Positions 1-8,747 of a stretch of 64,000 nucleotides of DNA are shown piece by piece (within the stretch, counting starts at the first letter, position 1; each line of letters begins with the position of its first letter). The DNA is from Claveliimonas sp034178805 (GTDB lineage: Bacteria; Bacillota; Clostridia; Lachnospirales; Lachnospiraceae): contig NZ_JBNPMZ010000002.1 in NCBI RefSeq assembly GCF_050314255.1, positions 186,001 through 250,000 of the forward strand. The letters run 5' to 3'. The notes under the pieces are model-generated. The model saw only the letters and a list, made by a program, of their open reading frames with translations, was not told the DNA's origin and ran no database searches. A program made the translations under genes and the position numbers.

Positions 1-1
1 T

Positions 2-487
2 GGTGGATTCGGCGGTTACTGGGGCGATTTCGGAGGCTTCGGCGGTTACGGAAACAGTGGTCATACCTCATCCAAATCTTCCGAAAGCGAGGAAGACATC
101 TATCTTCGGGCAGCTGCCAACTACATCAACAGCCGCCATTATAAAGAGGCTCTCAACGTACTTCAGGGCATTCAGTCCCGTTCCGCCCAGTGGTATTACT
201 ACAGTGCCATTGCCAACTCCGGTGTCGGCAATAATGTGATTGCTCTGGAACACGCAAAAACGGCCTACCAGATGGAACCGGACAACATGCAGTATCAGGT
301 GCTGGTACAACGTCTGGAAAGCGGCGGCAACTGGTATCAGACCCGCCAGAACCCTTACCAGACCTATTCCATGGGAAGCGGCAACTTCTGTATGAAGCTG
401 TGTATCGCCAACATTGTCTGCAACTTATGCTGCGGCGGTGGTTCCCTGTGTTGCGGCGGACCGGGATATTATGGGGGATATATGTAA
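2..487 (+). CDS. J-domain (DnaJ-like) protein, C-terminal part
   Basis: The window opens inside this frame, which runs from base 2 to a TAA at 485-487 (161 residues visible). The visible part starts with a Gly/Phe/Tyr-rich linker like the G/F region of DnaJ proteins. It continues with a TPR-like helical stretch (about residues 30-105, with YINSRHYKEALNVL and a second helix pair around ALEHAKTAYQMEPDN) and ends in a Cys/Gly-rich tail with two CCGG clusters. This order (J domain, G/F linker, TPR, Cys/Gly tail) is typical of a J-domain family common in Clostridia. The J domain itself lies outside the window, so the cochaperone role is inferred. An adjacent antisense frame is a shadow. Confidence 0.7.
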   Translation, partial: GGFGGYWGDFGGFGGYGNSGHTSSKSSESEEDIYLRAAANYINSRHYKEALNVLQGIQSRSAQWYYYSAIANSGVGNNVIALEHAKTAYQMEPDNMQYQVLVQRLESGGNWYQTRQNPYQTYSMGSGNFCMKLCIANIVCNLCCGGGSLCCGGPGYYGGYM

Positions 488-566
488 TTCAACAGCTATA
501 TATTAAAAAAGTTGTTTATCAACCGCAAAACGGAAGAAAGGGAGGTGACCCTCCCTTTATTTCTTA

Positions 567-2495
567 TTAAGTTGCATGAAACTGATATCTGTAAGGAATC
601 TCTCCTTTTTCACCATATACCTTCTCGTGCAGTTCCGTCCACAGTTCTGCGAGAGAATCTTCTCCCTCCCGCAGATCATCCAGTATCAGACCACCATTTT
701 CTTCCAGTAATTCATATGCTTTCTTCTCTTCCCCTATTTCCCCAAGGGCTTTAATGTAATAGAATTTTATCCTGCTGTTATTCTGATGCTCTTCGCTCAT
801 CTGCCCATAAAATTCACACAGGTCTTCATAGCTTTCACTCATAGTCAAAAGCTTGAATCCTTCTTTAACATAGGAGAGTTCCTCTTTTTGAAGCCGCATT
901 CCTTTTAAAATATAACGTGCAGCTTTTTTTCTTTTTCCCTGTAATAAACGAAGACAGGCAAGTCCATGATATGCCCACGCATTTTCCTCCAGCTCCAGAG
1001 ACTCTTTCCATTCTTTTTCTGCCTTTTTATATTTTCCCAGAGTATAATAGCGGATACCTAAATGGTAATGAGCATACCAGTTCTTTTTTTCTTCATTTTT
1101 CACTGCATCCTTCAGCCTTGAAAAACTGTCCGGATCATCCAGAAATACATCCGGCCATTTTTGCGGCTCCGGGCACGGAAGATTTCCGCCATCTATAAAA
1201 GATTTCCATCGGCCGTAATATCCACTCTCATCCACGAACTCTAAATGAGATGTCAGTTTTCCATGTACACCCAGGATTCCATAACCACTTCCCGGTATAA
1301 GAAGCTCTGCTTTCTGAAGTGCCATTGCTTTGGAAGAAATTAATTGTTCTTCAAGGTGTTCCGATAATTGCGCTTTCTCTATCTCATTCGTTACATTTTG
1401 ATATCTTTCCTTATGAGACAGTTCCAGATCATCCCCGCTAATCTGAATTGCCCCGTACTGTTCCATCCACTCCCATGCTGTGTTCGGCGCCATCGGAATA
1501 CATCCATATTGGGTCTTTGCAAGTCCTGCCTGTATTTCAACATATCTTCCCGCATCCTCAGTCAGAAATTCCTGCCAGTGATCCGAAGCTTTCTGATTTC
1601 CCCATGAAAAAAGCTTGCGGCTTTTCAGGCGGTCAGTCGATATCTGTATCAGACCATATCCCTCCCGGTTCACATTGGCAATGTATTTAGGCGCATTCCT
1701 ATCCAGCTCAAAGAAATAATCCACAGATTTCGGTATTTTCTTATAATCCGTAACATCCGTTCCTCCAACTATAGGAATATCAACCTTGTAAACTTCTCCG
1801 CATGTATTTGTATACGCAGATTCAGCAGGAACAATGATTCTGCCTCCTTCGTGTTCCGGAACAGCCATATTACTCCACCAGTACATAGGAACTACTTCTG
1901 TGTTCTCATTCACAATACGCATCCGGCAATTCAGAAATCTTGAATCCTCTTCCAGCCAGAAATCCATCTGATAAGTAATGTCACGAATTCTTTCATATTC
2001 ATACATACGAAGAACCGGATTCCCGTTCTCATCACTGGTACGGGCAACATACATCTGTTCCGTAGTAAACGGTGTATGTCCGATTACACCCACATTCCAT
2101 TCCACGCCGCCGCTGAACCATGCATTTCTCACAGCAAGGTTGCTAAACCGGAGCACATCATTGGTGTAAAGCAGATTTTCACCCTGCTCTTTATCCCACA
2201 GTTCCCACAGTCTTCCGCCATACTCTGGCAGAAAAACCGCTTTCAGATACCTGTTTTCCAGTACGGCTGTCTGGACTTCTTTTTCCCGGAGTTGTCTTGT
2301 ATAGCCATTTCTCTGCCTATAAGGATAGGCATTCTTCACCCTGCCGTATCCCTCATAAATTTCATCCGTTTCCCCCAGACGGAATTTGAGTTGATTCTGC
2401 AGGATTACTTCTCCGGATAAATCAGGCACGCATGACTCTTCCCCCAGATCAGCGAGCTTCATCCTTCTTTTTTCCATTCTTAGTTCTGTAGACAT
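567..2495 (-). CDS. DUF5107 domain protein with C-terminal TPR repeats
   Basis: 642 residues. The N-terminal 370 or so residues look like a galactose-mutarotase-type beta-sandwich (FLPEYGGRLWELWDKEQGENL, then WWSNMAVPE), as in DUF5107 proteins. Residues about 465-610 are TPR-like (HYHLGIRYYTLGKYKKAEKEW). DUF5107 proteins are usually found with carbohydrate-degradation genes and are thought to bind or process sugars; the reaction is not established. Many relatives are longer (about 1000 residues), so this is a shorter version. The start is preceded by GAGAGG at 8-nt spacing. It follows a decayed gene remnant (2510-2652) on the same strand, suggesting a former operon. No signal peptide is visible, so it is probably cytoplasmic. 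Confidence 0.75.
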   Translation of the reverse strand: MSTELRMEKRRMKLADLGEESCVPDLSGEVILQNQLKFRLGETDEIYEGYGRVKNAYPYRQRNGYTRQLREKEVQTAVLENRYLKAVFLPEYGGRLWELWDKEQGENLLYTNDVLRFSNLAVRNAWFSGGVEWNVGVIGHTPFTTEQMYVARTSDENGNPVLRMYEYERIRDITYQMDFWLEEDSRFLNCRMRIVNENTEVVPMYWWSNMAVPEHEGGRIIVPAESAYTNTCGEVYKVDIPIVGGTDVTDYKKIPKSVDYFFELDRNAPKYIANVNREGYGLIQISTDRLKSRKLFSWGNQKASDHWQEFLTEDAGRYVEIQAGLAKTQYGCIPMAPNTAWEWMEQYGAIQISGDDLELSHKERYQNVTNEIEKAQLSEHLEEQLISSKAMALQKAELLIPGSGYGILGVHGKLTSHLEFVDESGYYGRWKSFIDGGNLPCPEPQKWPDVFLDDPDSFSRLKDAVKNEEKKNWYAHYHLGIRYYTLGKYKKAEKEWKESLELEENAWAYHGLACLRLLQGKRKKAARYILKGMRLQKEELSYVKEGFKLLTMSESYEDLCEFYGQMSEEHQNNSRIKFYYIKALGEIGEEKKAYELLEENGGLILDDLREGEDSLAELWTELHEKVYGEKGEIPYRYQFHAT

Positions 2496-2509
2496 TTTAA
2501 TTACCTCTC

Positions 2510-2652
2510 TTATATTGAAAACTCTTCTAACAATTTTTTCTGATATTCCGGATCATTTGCCGCCTTTATGATATCCTCCATATCGTATCTTTCTAGAAAT
2601 CCTCTGCTGTTATCGGGTAATCAAGCATTGAGATTTCTAATAAATTCTGATA
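2510..2652 (-). pseudogene. Remnant of a gene C-terminus upstream of the DUF5107 gene
   Basis: On the minus strand two adjacent frames join into one plausible protein tail. One frame reads YQNLLEISMLDYPITAEDF, then meets a TAG. A one-base shift continues LERYDMEDIIKAANDPEYQ and on to LLEEFSI and a TAA at 2510-2512. The break is explained by one missing C. A TGA closes the frame just upstream, so only about 47 residues survive. I do not recognise the parent family. It sits where an operon partner of the DUF5107 gene would be. Confidence 0.5.
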
Positions 2653-2769
2653 TATGAGATGAAATCAGACGCTTTTCACGCAGAAAATAGAACTAAATGC
2701 TTTGTTTGTATTCTAGCATATGGAATCATAGAATACAATTTCTATTCCAAAAGAATCTCCTGTTACGCA

Positions 2770-2800
2770 AAAAGCTCGGGAATCTTCTTCCCGAGCTTTT
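2770..2800 (-). terminator. Rho-independent terminator after tRNA-Cys
   Basis: An 11-bp perfect hairpin (AAGCTCGGGAA / TTCCCGAGCTT, loop tcttc). On the minus strand it is followed by a run of T. It lies directly downstream of the tRNA-Cys gene. Confidence 0.85.
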
Positions 2801-2804
2801 CAAG

Positions 2805-2875
2805 AGGCGCCAACCAGATTCGAACTGGTGATAGAGGTGTTGCAGACCTTTGCCTTACCACTTGGCTATGGCGCC
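2805..2875 (-). tRNA. tRNA-Cys (GCA), copy 1
   Basis: 71 nt with a 7-bp acceptor stem (GGCGCCA / TGGCGCC), D arm GCCAAGTGGTAAGGC, anticodon GCA in CTGCAAC, and T arm CCAGTTCGAATCTGG. The 3' CCA is not encoded. A second copy at 9658-9728 differs in the T loop (GTTCGAATC here, GTTCAAATC there). A 9-bp hairpin without a T run (2878-2904) separates it from the upstream kinase gene, so the tRNA may be processed from a longer transcript. Confidence 0.95.
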
Positions 2876-2915
2876 ATAAGTGCTTGTATCTCAAGCACTT
2901 GTTCAGTATATCAAA

Positions 2916-3881
2916 TTATTTCCATTTCGTCAATAGCTCTTCTACTTCTTTTTTCTCCGGCATGGAACGGATTGCGCCCTTCTTTGTTGTAATCAGAGCT
3001 GCTGCCGCATTGGCAAAGGATAAAATCTCACCCAGATCTTCTTCCGCAAGATTATCGAAATCTCGTTCCAGGATTCCATTCAGCACACTTCCGCAGAAGG
3101 TATCTCCCGCACCGGTAGTTTCAATCGCATTTACCTTGTATCCGCCTCTTTCTACTCGCATATCTTTGTAATATGCCCGGCTTCCTTCTTTTCCCATAGT
3201 CAGGAAAATAAGCGGAATCTGGTATTTTTCCTGAAGATAACGAATTCCCTCATCGTAATCTTCTTTTCCGGAAACAAACTGAATCTCGTTATCAGAAATC
3301 TTCAGAATGTCACAGTATTCAAACCCATATTCCATCATCTCTTTTGCAAGCTCCATGGAACTCCAGAGCGGTGGTCTTAAGTTCGGATCAAAGGAAATCA
3401 AACATCCTGCTTCCTTTGCTGCCTGAAGCGCTTTCTTCGTCGCACTTCTCACCGGTTCATCTGTCATGGACAATGTTCCGAAATGAAATAGTTTCGCCTG
3501 GCGGATCATATCATAATCAACCTCGTCCTCGTTCAGCATCATGTCGGCTCCCGGCTGTCTGTAGAATGAAAAATCACGATCGCCATCCGGAAAGGTATGT
3601 ACAAAAGCAAGCGTTGTATGAATCCTGTCATCCATACAGAGTCCTTTCGCATCGATTCCGATTTCTTCAATGGTTGCCTTTAATTCCTTTCCAAACTGGT
3701 CATCTCCCACCTTTCCGATGAAAGCCGTCTTTTTCCCCAATTTATTCAGCATAGCCAGAACGTTACACGGAGCGCCGCCCGGACATGCCTCAAACATCTG
3801 ATTGCCCTGACCACTCTCGCCTGCCATCGCAAAATCAATCAGCAGCTCTCCCATTGCAACTACATCATAACATTTATCCAT
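2916..3881 (-). CDS. PfkB-family carbohydrate kinase, probable fructokinase
   Basis: 321 residues, the normal size for ribokinase/fructokinase. Signature 1 is at about 33-45 (PGGAPCNVLAMLNKLG). Signature 2 (ETTGAGDTFCGS) is near the C terminus, with the catalytic base Asp at about 259. The N-terminal MGELLIDF is typical of fructokinases. It would phosphorylate fructose or a related free sugar at the expense of ATP in the cytoplasm; the exact sugar cannot be read from sequence. GAGG lies 8 nt before the ATG. The LUD gene ends 29 bp upstream on the same strand, so co-transcription is likely. tRNA-Cys follows 40 bp downstream. Confidence 0.85.
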   Translation of the reverse strand: MDKCYDVVAMGELLIDFAMAGESGQGNQMFEACPGGAPCNVLAMLNKLGKKTAFIGKVGDDQFGKELKATIEEIGIDAKGLCMDDRIHTTLAFVHTFPDGDRDFSFYRQPGADMMLNEDEVDYDMIRQAKLFHFGTLSMTDEPVRSATKKALQAAKEAGCLISFDPNLRPPLWSSMELAKEMMEYGFEYCDILKISDNEIQFVSGKEDYDEGIRYLQEKYQIPLIFLTMGKEGSRAYYKDMRVERGGYKVNAIETTGAGDTFCGSVLNGILERDFDNLAEEDLGEILSFANAAAALITTKKGAIRSMPEKKEVEELLTKWK

Positions 3882-3910
3882 CTTTCATTCCTCACAGTCT
3901 GATTGTTATT

Positions 3911-4549
3911 CTAAAATCCAAGTTCATCATTTACCAGAATCACTTTGATGCGTCCCTTCACCTTGGAAAAACGGGTCAGAAGAAACTGACAGCAGATCGT
4001 ATCCGGTGATTTACAGTCAAAGCATGCTCCTGTCTTACTGCATGGGGTATCCAGGTTAAATCTCTGGGCATTGATAGTTGCTGCCTCACCACGTGCCCGG
4101 GATACTGCATCCCGCGTCTCTCTTACCACCTTATTCATACCCACGATCATTAAAACATTCTTAGGTCCCCAGGTGATTGCTGCCACCCGATTGCCCATGC
4201 CATCAATATTGACGATTACACCATCCTCCGTAATGGCATTACAGCTGCACAGAAAATAATCCGAATCAAAAATTGCCAGTTCTGTTTTTCGTTTCTCTTC
4301 CGGATTCGCACAGATATCCCGGTTAAACACTTCATAATTGCCGGAACATACCGCATCCTTCAATCCGATTTCCTGAATAGACATGGAACCGCCCCATCCG
4401 ATTTTACTGCCCTCCTGAATCAGCTCAAGCGCTTTCTCAAGCGCCTCCTCCTTTGTCTGTGCATAATAACCTTCCATATTTCTGGATTCCAGCGCTTTAA
4501 TCAGCTTCTCTGCGAGCATCTGATTCCGCTTATTTCTATTTACATCCAT
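3911..4549 (-). CDS. LUD domain (lactate utilization LutC/YkgG-like) protein
   Basis: About 212 residues with the LUD fold: GSKIGWGGSMSIQEIGLKDAV near the N terminus, then ITEDGVIVNIDGMGNRVAA and the Gly-Pro loop ITWGPKNVLMIVG. A cysteine-rich C-terminal part (CSKTGACFDCKSPDTICC) may bind a metal or be redox active. LutC-type proteins join LutAB in lactate oxidation, but single-domain LUD proteins like this one are widespread in Clostridia and uncharacterised. The start is the ATG at 4549, 6 nt after GGAGGG; the upstream in-frame ATG at 4555 touches the ribosome site directly and is less likely. Confidence 0.8.
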   Translation of the reverse strand: MDVNRNKRNQMLAEKLIKALESRNMEGYYAQTKEEALEKALELIQEGSKIGWGGSMSIQEIGLKDAVCSGNYEVFNRDICANPEEKRKTELAIFDSDYFLCSCNAITEDGVIVNIDGMGNRVAAITWGPKNVLMIVGMNKVVRETRDAVSRARGEAATINAQRFNLDTPCSKTGACFDCKSPDTICCQFLLTRFSKVKGRIKVILVNDELGF

Positions 4550-4643
4550 CTTCATCCCTCCAACAGGGCATGCATCCAGACTAATCTTTCACGCTGCCCG
4601 TCATTTTTACAAACATTTTATCACAAAAGAATTTCCACCACAA

Positions 4644-5777
4644 TTATTGCTTTCTCATTTTAATAAAATAAAGTGCCAGCATAATACGGGTTCGGTTCTC
4701 ATTGCTCATAATATCGCAATTTAACAGTTCCCGTATCTTATTTATCTTATAGGTAAGCGTATTCTTATGACAATAAATGGCCTGTGCCGTATGAATAACG
4801 CTGCATTCATTTTCAAAAAATGCCTGTAAAATGCTCATGTAGTCCGTATTATTTTTGCGGTCATATGCCATGAGATTTCCCAAAACTTCCGTCACAAATT
4901 CATCACCGGTCTCGGGACGCTTCAGGTTGGAAATCACTTTATATACTCCCAGTTCATCGTAAAATAAAATATTGGACGCAATCGCCGTTCGGGTAAGCCG
5001 GTATGCTGTCATGGCAGATTCATACGACCTGTGGATATCCTTAAGCTGACGGATTTTTGTTCCGATTCCCACATAGACATTTGGGTCTTCCTCACAAAGC
5101 ATGCCGAATTTATGGCGGAGAAAATCCATTTTCTGCCCCGCCGCCAGAATCACCAGCCTTCCTTTCTCTTCATACACCGCATACTGCCTTCTGGCGTAAT
5201 GAAGCTTCTGCTCAATCTCCTTTAATTTCCAGTTTTCCTGCCCGTCCCAATAAGAATTACAGCTTAAAACAATTATCGTATAGGTTCCATTCTTTCCAAA
5301 TCCTTCTTTCTCCAGCACATCCTGATATAACGCAGGATTATCCGGATGGGAAATTGCATTTCGAAAAGCTGTAATCAGATTCGTCTCTCTCTGCTCATTT
5401 TTCAAAAGAATCTCCGCAAACAGACGCATAATAATCATATATGGCGTTTCCCAGGCCGCCTCAAATAACGGAAATTTAATCTGATCACAATAATCTATGA
5501 TTTCCTGAGGCATTTTCACTCCGTTATGAAGTGCAATCACAAGTCCTCCGGCTCCGGCATTATTTAGCAGCGTAATATACTCCATTAGCCACTCATCAGA
5601 ATGATAGTTAATTCCTGTATTAAATATCAGTTCATTTCCATGCAAAAGCTCAATAAATTCAAAATCTTCAACAATATGAGTCCATTCAATAATTTTATGA
5701 AAACAACTTTTCGTTCTTAGCCTCACATAAAACTTCGGTTCAATTTCCCGATACAACTCTTCCAGTGCAACAGCCAT
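4644..5777 (-). CDS. PucR/CdaR-family transcriptional regulator
   Basis: 377 residues. The C-terminal 55 residues form the PucR-type helix-turn-helix (VIHTAQAIYCHKNTLTYKIN, then KIRELLNCDI). A GGDEF-like degenerate middle domain precedes it, and the N-terminal 120 residues are a PucR-type sensor region (HNGVKMPQEIIDYCDQIKFP). Such regulators control catabolic genes in response to small metabolites. GGAGG precedes the ATG by 5 nt. It ends about 95 bp upstream of the LUD start on the same strand, so the LUD and kinase genes are plausible targets; this is inference only. Confidence 0.85.
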   Translation of the reverse strand: MAVALEELYREIEPKFYVRLRTKSCFHKIIEWTHIVEDFEFIELLHGNELIFNTGINYHSDEWLMEYITLLNNAGAGGLVIALHNGVKMPQEIIDYCDQIKFPLFEAAWETPYMIIMRLFAEILLKNEQRETNLITAFRNAISHPDNPALYQDVLEKEGFGKNGTYTIIVLSCNSYWDGQENWKLKEIEQKLHYARRQYAVYEEKGRLVILAAGQKMDFLRHKFGMLCEEDPNVYVGIGTKIRQLKDIHRSYESAMTAYRLTRTAIASNILFYDELGVYKVISNLKRPETGDEFVTEVLGNLMAYDRKNNTDYMSILQAFFENECSVIHTAQAIYCHKNTLTYKINKIRELLNCDIMSNENRTRIMLALYFIKMRKQ

Positions 5778-5962
5778 GTTATCCTCCGCTCTTTTTTCTT
5801 ACTATCATACCACAATTTGTGCTTACCGCACATTTTTCTTCTAAAAAAATGGCTTTATCGACTATTTTCAACATCACTTCTAAGTGTTATATTGTATTAG
5901 GAACACAACAAAAGATAAAAACACCCCGATTTATGTGTTCAATTAACCTCTAGATAAAAGAC

Positions 5963-6001
5963 AAAAAATGTCCGTTGAATCTTTCAACAGACATTTTTTT
6001 G
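5963..6001. terminator. Bidirectional terminator downstream of coaBC
   Basis: Hairpin AAAAAATGTC-c-GTTGA / TTCAAC-a-GACATTTTTTT. It ends 4 bp from the coaBC stop codon. A/T runs on both sides allow use on either strand. The remaining bases between 5778 and 5962 are AT-rich upstream sequence of the PucR gene; I see no other gene there. Confidence 0.8.
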
Positions 6002-6004
6002 TTT

Positions 6005-7204
6005 CTATTTATTTTTCCTTATTAAGATTTCATCTAACAGCTTCTCGGCCACTTTATCTTTAGACAGGATGTCCAGCTCTTTTATTTCCTCTTCTGTAAT
6101 CAAGGTGACGATATTCGTATCTGTTCCAAATCCGGCTCCCTTCACTTTCAGATTGTTGGCCACGATCATATCCACATTCTTTTTCTTTAGCTTCGCCTTA
6201 GAATTCTCCAGCATATTCTGTGTTTCCATAGAAAAACCGCAGAGGAACTGCCCTTCCCTTTTATGAGCCCCAAGATAACCGAGAATGTCGTCTGTCCGCT
6301 CCATTTCAATCGACATATCGTCATCTTTTTTCTTAATCTTCTCATCACTCACCGTCCGTGGCCGGTAATCCGCAACTGCTGCCGCCTTGATGATAATGTC
6401 CATCTCTTCACTTTTTTCTGTAACCGCCTCATACATATCCTTCGCCGTCACAATCGGAACCACATTTACAAAGAGAGGCGGCTCCAGTGCCGTTCTTCCG
6501 CTGACCAGAGTTACATCTGCTCCCCGAAGCGCACAGATTTTTGCAATACTGTATCCCATCTTTCCGGTAGAATGATTCGTAATATAGCGGACCGGATCAA
6601 TATTTTCCTGTGTAGGCCCGGCCGTCACCAGAACCTTAAGTCCCTCCATATCCTTCTCATACGCACAGGCTTTCAGCGCATACTGGAAAATCACTTCCGG
6701 CTCTGCCATTTTTCCTGCTCCGGTGTCACCGCAGGCCAGCCTGCCGCTCACCGGCTCTATGATTTCCATACCATATTTTTTTATAATCTCTATATTGTCC
6801 TGAGTAATCAGATTCTCATACATTCTGGTATTCATTGCCGGTGCGATCATCTTCGGACAATTGCACGCAAGTATGGTCGTTGTCAGCATATCATCCGCCA
6901 GGCCGTGCGCCAGCTTTGCAATCACATTAGCTGTGGCCGGTGCTACGATCACAGCATCCGCCCGTTTTGCAAGAGCCACATGTTCCGTACTGTATTCATG
7001 ATTCCTGTCAAATGTATCCGTAAGGCACCTCTGATTCGTCAACGCTTCAAATGTCAGGGGTGCAATAAACTGCTGTGCATTCTCCGTCATAATCACCTGA
7101 ACCGTTGCTCCCGCCTTCACCAGAAGGCTGGTAAGTGCTGCACTTTTATATGCCGCAATTCCTCCCGTTACACCAAGAATAATGGTTTTTCCCTTTAACA
7201 TCAT
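6005..7204 (-). CDS. coaBC: Bifunctional CoaBC: phosphopantothenoylcysteine decarboxylase / phosphopantothenate-cysteine ligase
   Basis: 399 residues, normal for CoaBC. The CoaC half (about 1-185) has the flavoprotein motif ILGVTGGIAAYKSA, the PAMN motif (APAMNTRMYEN) and the catalytic-Cys loop GRLACGDTGAGKM. The CoaB half starts at LKVLVTAGPTQENIDPVRYI with STGKMG. Together they make 4'-phosphopantetheine from 4'-phosphopantothenate in coenzyme A synthesis. The open frame extends to 7525, but the extension is not protein-like. GAGG lies 5 nt before the ATG at 7204, with a second ATG at 7201. It is divergent from the probable pantothenate transporter gene at 7397. Confidence 0.95.
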   Translation of the reverse strand: MMLKGKTIILGVTGGIAAYKSAALTSLLVKAGATVQVIMTENAQQFIAPLTFEALTNQRCLTDTFDRNHEYSTEHVALAKRADAVIVAPATANVIAKLAHGLADDMLTTTILACNCPKMIAPAMNTRMYENLITQDNIEIIKKYGMEIIEPVSGRLACGDTGAGKMAEPEVIFQYALKACAYEKDMEGLKVLVTAGPTQENIDPVRYITNHSTGKMGYSIAKICALRGADVTLVSGRTALEPPLFVNVVPIVTAKDMYEAVTEKSEEMDIIIKAAAVADYRPRTVSDEKIKKKDDDMSIEMERTDDILGYLGAHKREGQFLCGFSMETQNMLENSKAKLKKKNVDMIVANNLKVKGAGFGTDTNIVTLITEEEIKELDILSKDKVAEKLLDEILIRKNK

Positions 7205-7306
7205 TTTTACCTCATTCTTTCCATGCACCGGGTGTCTCATGACCCGGCTCCGCCTTTTAGGGACATTATAACATGCATTGTTTTTAAAAAAAAGCATCCG
7301 CCACAA

Positions 7307-7335
7307 TTGTTCTTTCAAAAAAAAAGTGTTATACT
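7307..7335 (+). promoter_or_regulatory. Promoter of the ECF S-component gene
   Basis: TTGTTC, exactly 17 bp, then TATACT, with start expected near 7342. A short GC hairpin (CCCGC acagg GCGGG, about 7356-7370) lies in the leader just before the ribosome site AAGGAGG. Confidence 0.7.
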
Positions 7336-7396
7336 TACGCGGTAATTGTATTATATCCCGCACAGGGCGGGAATGATAACAAGGAGGAAATTGAAT

Positions 7397-8020
7397 ATGG
7401 AAAAAACAAAGAAAGACACAAGATGGATGGTCAGTGTTGCACTTATGGCAGCTATTATCATTGTTCTGGCGAACACACCGCTTGGCATGATTCAGCTCCC
7501 GATCATTAAGGCGACAACAGTTCACATCCCGGTAATCATCGGTGCAGTTCTGCTTGGCCCTGCGGCCGGCGCAATCTTAGGATGCGTATTTGGAATCTGC
7601 TCTCTTGTAAGTAACACAATGGCACCAACATTGTTATCCTTTGCTTTCTCACCATTTATGAGCACTACCGGTCTCACAGGTGTTGTAAAGGCATTGTGGA
7701 TCTCAATCGGATGCCGTATTATGATCGGCGTAGTTGCCGGATGGCTCTGGATTCTGCTTAAGAAATTCAACGTCAACCAGACCATTGCTCTGGTAGTCAC
7801 AGGATTTGCAGGCTCCATGACGAACACCATTTTCGTAATGGGAAGCATCTACATATTATTTGCACAGCAGTATGCTCAGGCAAAAGAAGTTGCAATCACT
7901 GCAGTATGGGGACTGATCATGGGAACTGTTACCGCATCCGGAATTCCGGAAGCAGTTGCAGCAGCAGTTCTGGTTCTTGCACTCGGCAAGGTATTATTGA
8001 AATTCATGAAACGGGTTTAA
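7397..8020 (+). CDS. ECF transporter S component, probably for pantothenate
   Basis: 207 residues with about six hydrophobic segments and the alternating small-residue helices of ECF S components (VHIPVIIGAVLLGPAAGAIL). S components bind the vitamin and pair with a shared EcfAA'T energising module encoded elsewhere. The divergent coaBC neighbour makes pantothenate the likely substrate (PanT type); this is contextual, as no binding residue is diagnostic by eye. The start is the ATG at 7397, 7-8 nt after AAGGAGG; upstream in-frame codons overlap the promoter leader. Confidence 0.75.
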   Translation: MEKTKKDTRWMVSVALMAAIIIVLANTPLGMIQLPIIKATTVHIPVIIGAVLLGPAAGAILGCVFGICSLVSNTMAPTLLSFAFSPFMSTTGLTGVVKALWISIGCRIMIGVVAGWLWILLKKFNVNQTIALVVTGFAGSMTNTIFVMGSIYILFAQQYAQAKEVAITAVWGLIMGTVTASGIPEAVAAAVLVLALGKVLLKFMKRV

Positions 8021-8034
8021 AATATGAATGATTT

Positions 8035-8076
8035 GCAGTCGTATTCCTGACAATATCGGGATGCGGCTGTTTTTAT
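8035..8076 (+). terminator. Terminator after the ECF S-component gene
   Basis: CAGTCGTATTCC pairs with GGGATGCGGCTG, with G-U wobbles, followed by TTTTTA. It lies 15 bp after the stop codon. Confidence 0.75.
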
Positions 8077-8170
8077 ATGCTTCACAACAACTTGAAAACA
8101 CATAAACTTTTTCATATAATAAAAAGAAATATTAACAACTACCAATGATTTACAAGGGAGCGTAACCATT

Positions 8171-8710
8171 ATGAAAATATTAATATTATGCGGAAGTCCG
8201 CACAAAAACGGAACCACAAACGCTTTAACCGAATCTTTTATTAAAGGAATACACCAGGACAGACATGTTATTAAAAAAATCTGGCTGCAGGACAAAAAGC
8301 TTTCCCCCTGTATGGGATGTATGTATTGCAAAAATCATGGAAATAAATGTGTTTTACAGGATGATGCGGCAGACATCCTTAAGGACGTATATGAAGCTGA
8401 TCTTATCGTGTTCGTATCTCCACTATATTATTTTGCAATGACATCGCAGTTAAAAATCATCATTGATCGTTTTTTTGCAGTCAATAATACATTAAGAGAG
8501 CAGAAAAAGAAAGCCATTCTTCTGACAGCCGGCAGTGATACTGATGAGTGGGCAATGGACGGAATCAAGGCACATTATGAAACAATGCTCCGATATCTTC
8601 ACTGGACTTCCGTCGGTGAAATCTATGCCTATGGCTGCTCTTCCAAAGAAATGCTGGCCGACACAGATTATCCGGAAAGGGCAATGGAATTAGGAAAAAG
8701 CATAGGGTAA
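8171..8710 (+). CDS. Flavodoxin-fold NAD(P)H-dependent FMN reductase-like protein
   Basis: 179 residues. The N terminus has the FMN phosphate loop (ILILCGSPHKNGTTNALTES). A Cys cluster follows (CMGCMYCKNHGNKC, about 55-68), typical of the iron-sulfur flavoprotein/NADPH-FMN reductase group of anaerobes. The second FMN segment is LIVFVSPLYYFAMTSQLKII. It likely reduces small electrophiles or passes electrons; the substrate is unknown. AAGGGAG precedes the ATG by 10 nt. moaC begins 37 bp downstream on the same strand. Confidence 0.8.
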   Translation: MKILILCGSPHKNGTTNALTESFIKGIHQDRHVIKKIWLQDKKLSPCMGCMYCKNHGNKCVLQDDAADILKDVYEADLIVFVSPLYYFAMTSQLKIIIDRFFAVNNTLREQKKKAILLTAGSDTDEWAMDGIKAHYETMLRYLHWTSVGEIYAYGCSSKEMLADTDYPERAMELGKSIG

Positions 8711-8747
8711 CAGAAGTTGCCCAATAAAAATGAAAAGGACGAAATTT

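Noticed and set aside
6263..7198. 311-residue plus-strand frame opposite coaBC
   Set aside because: Composition is unlike protein (Arg/Cys/His-rich) and coaBC on the other strand has all its motifs.
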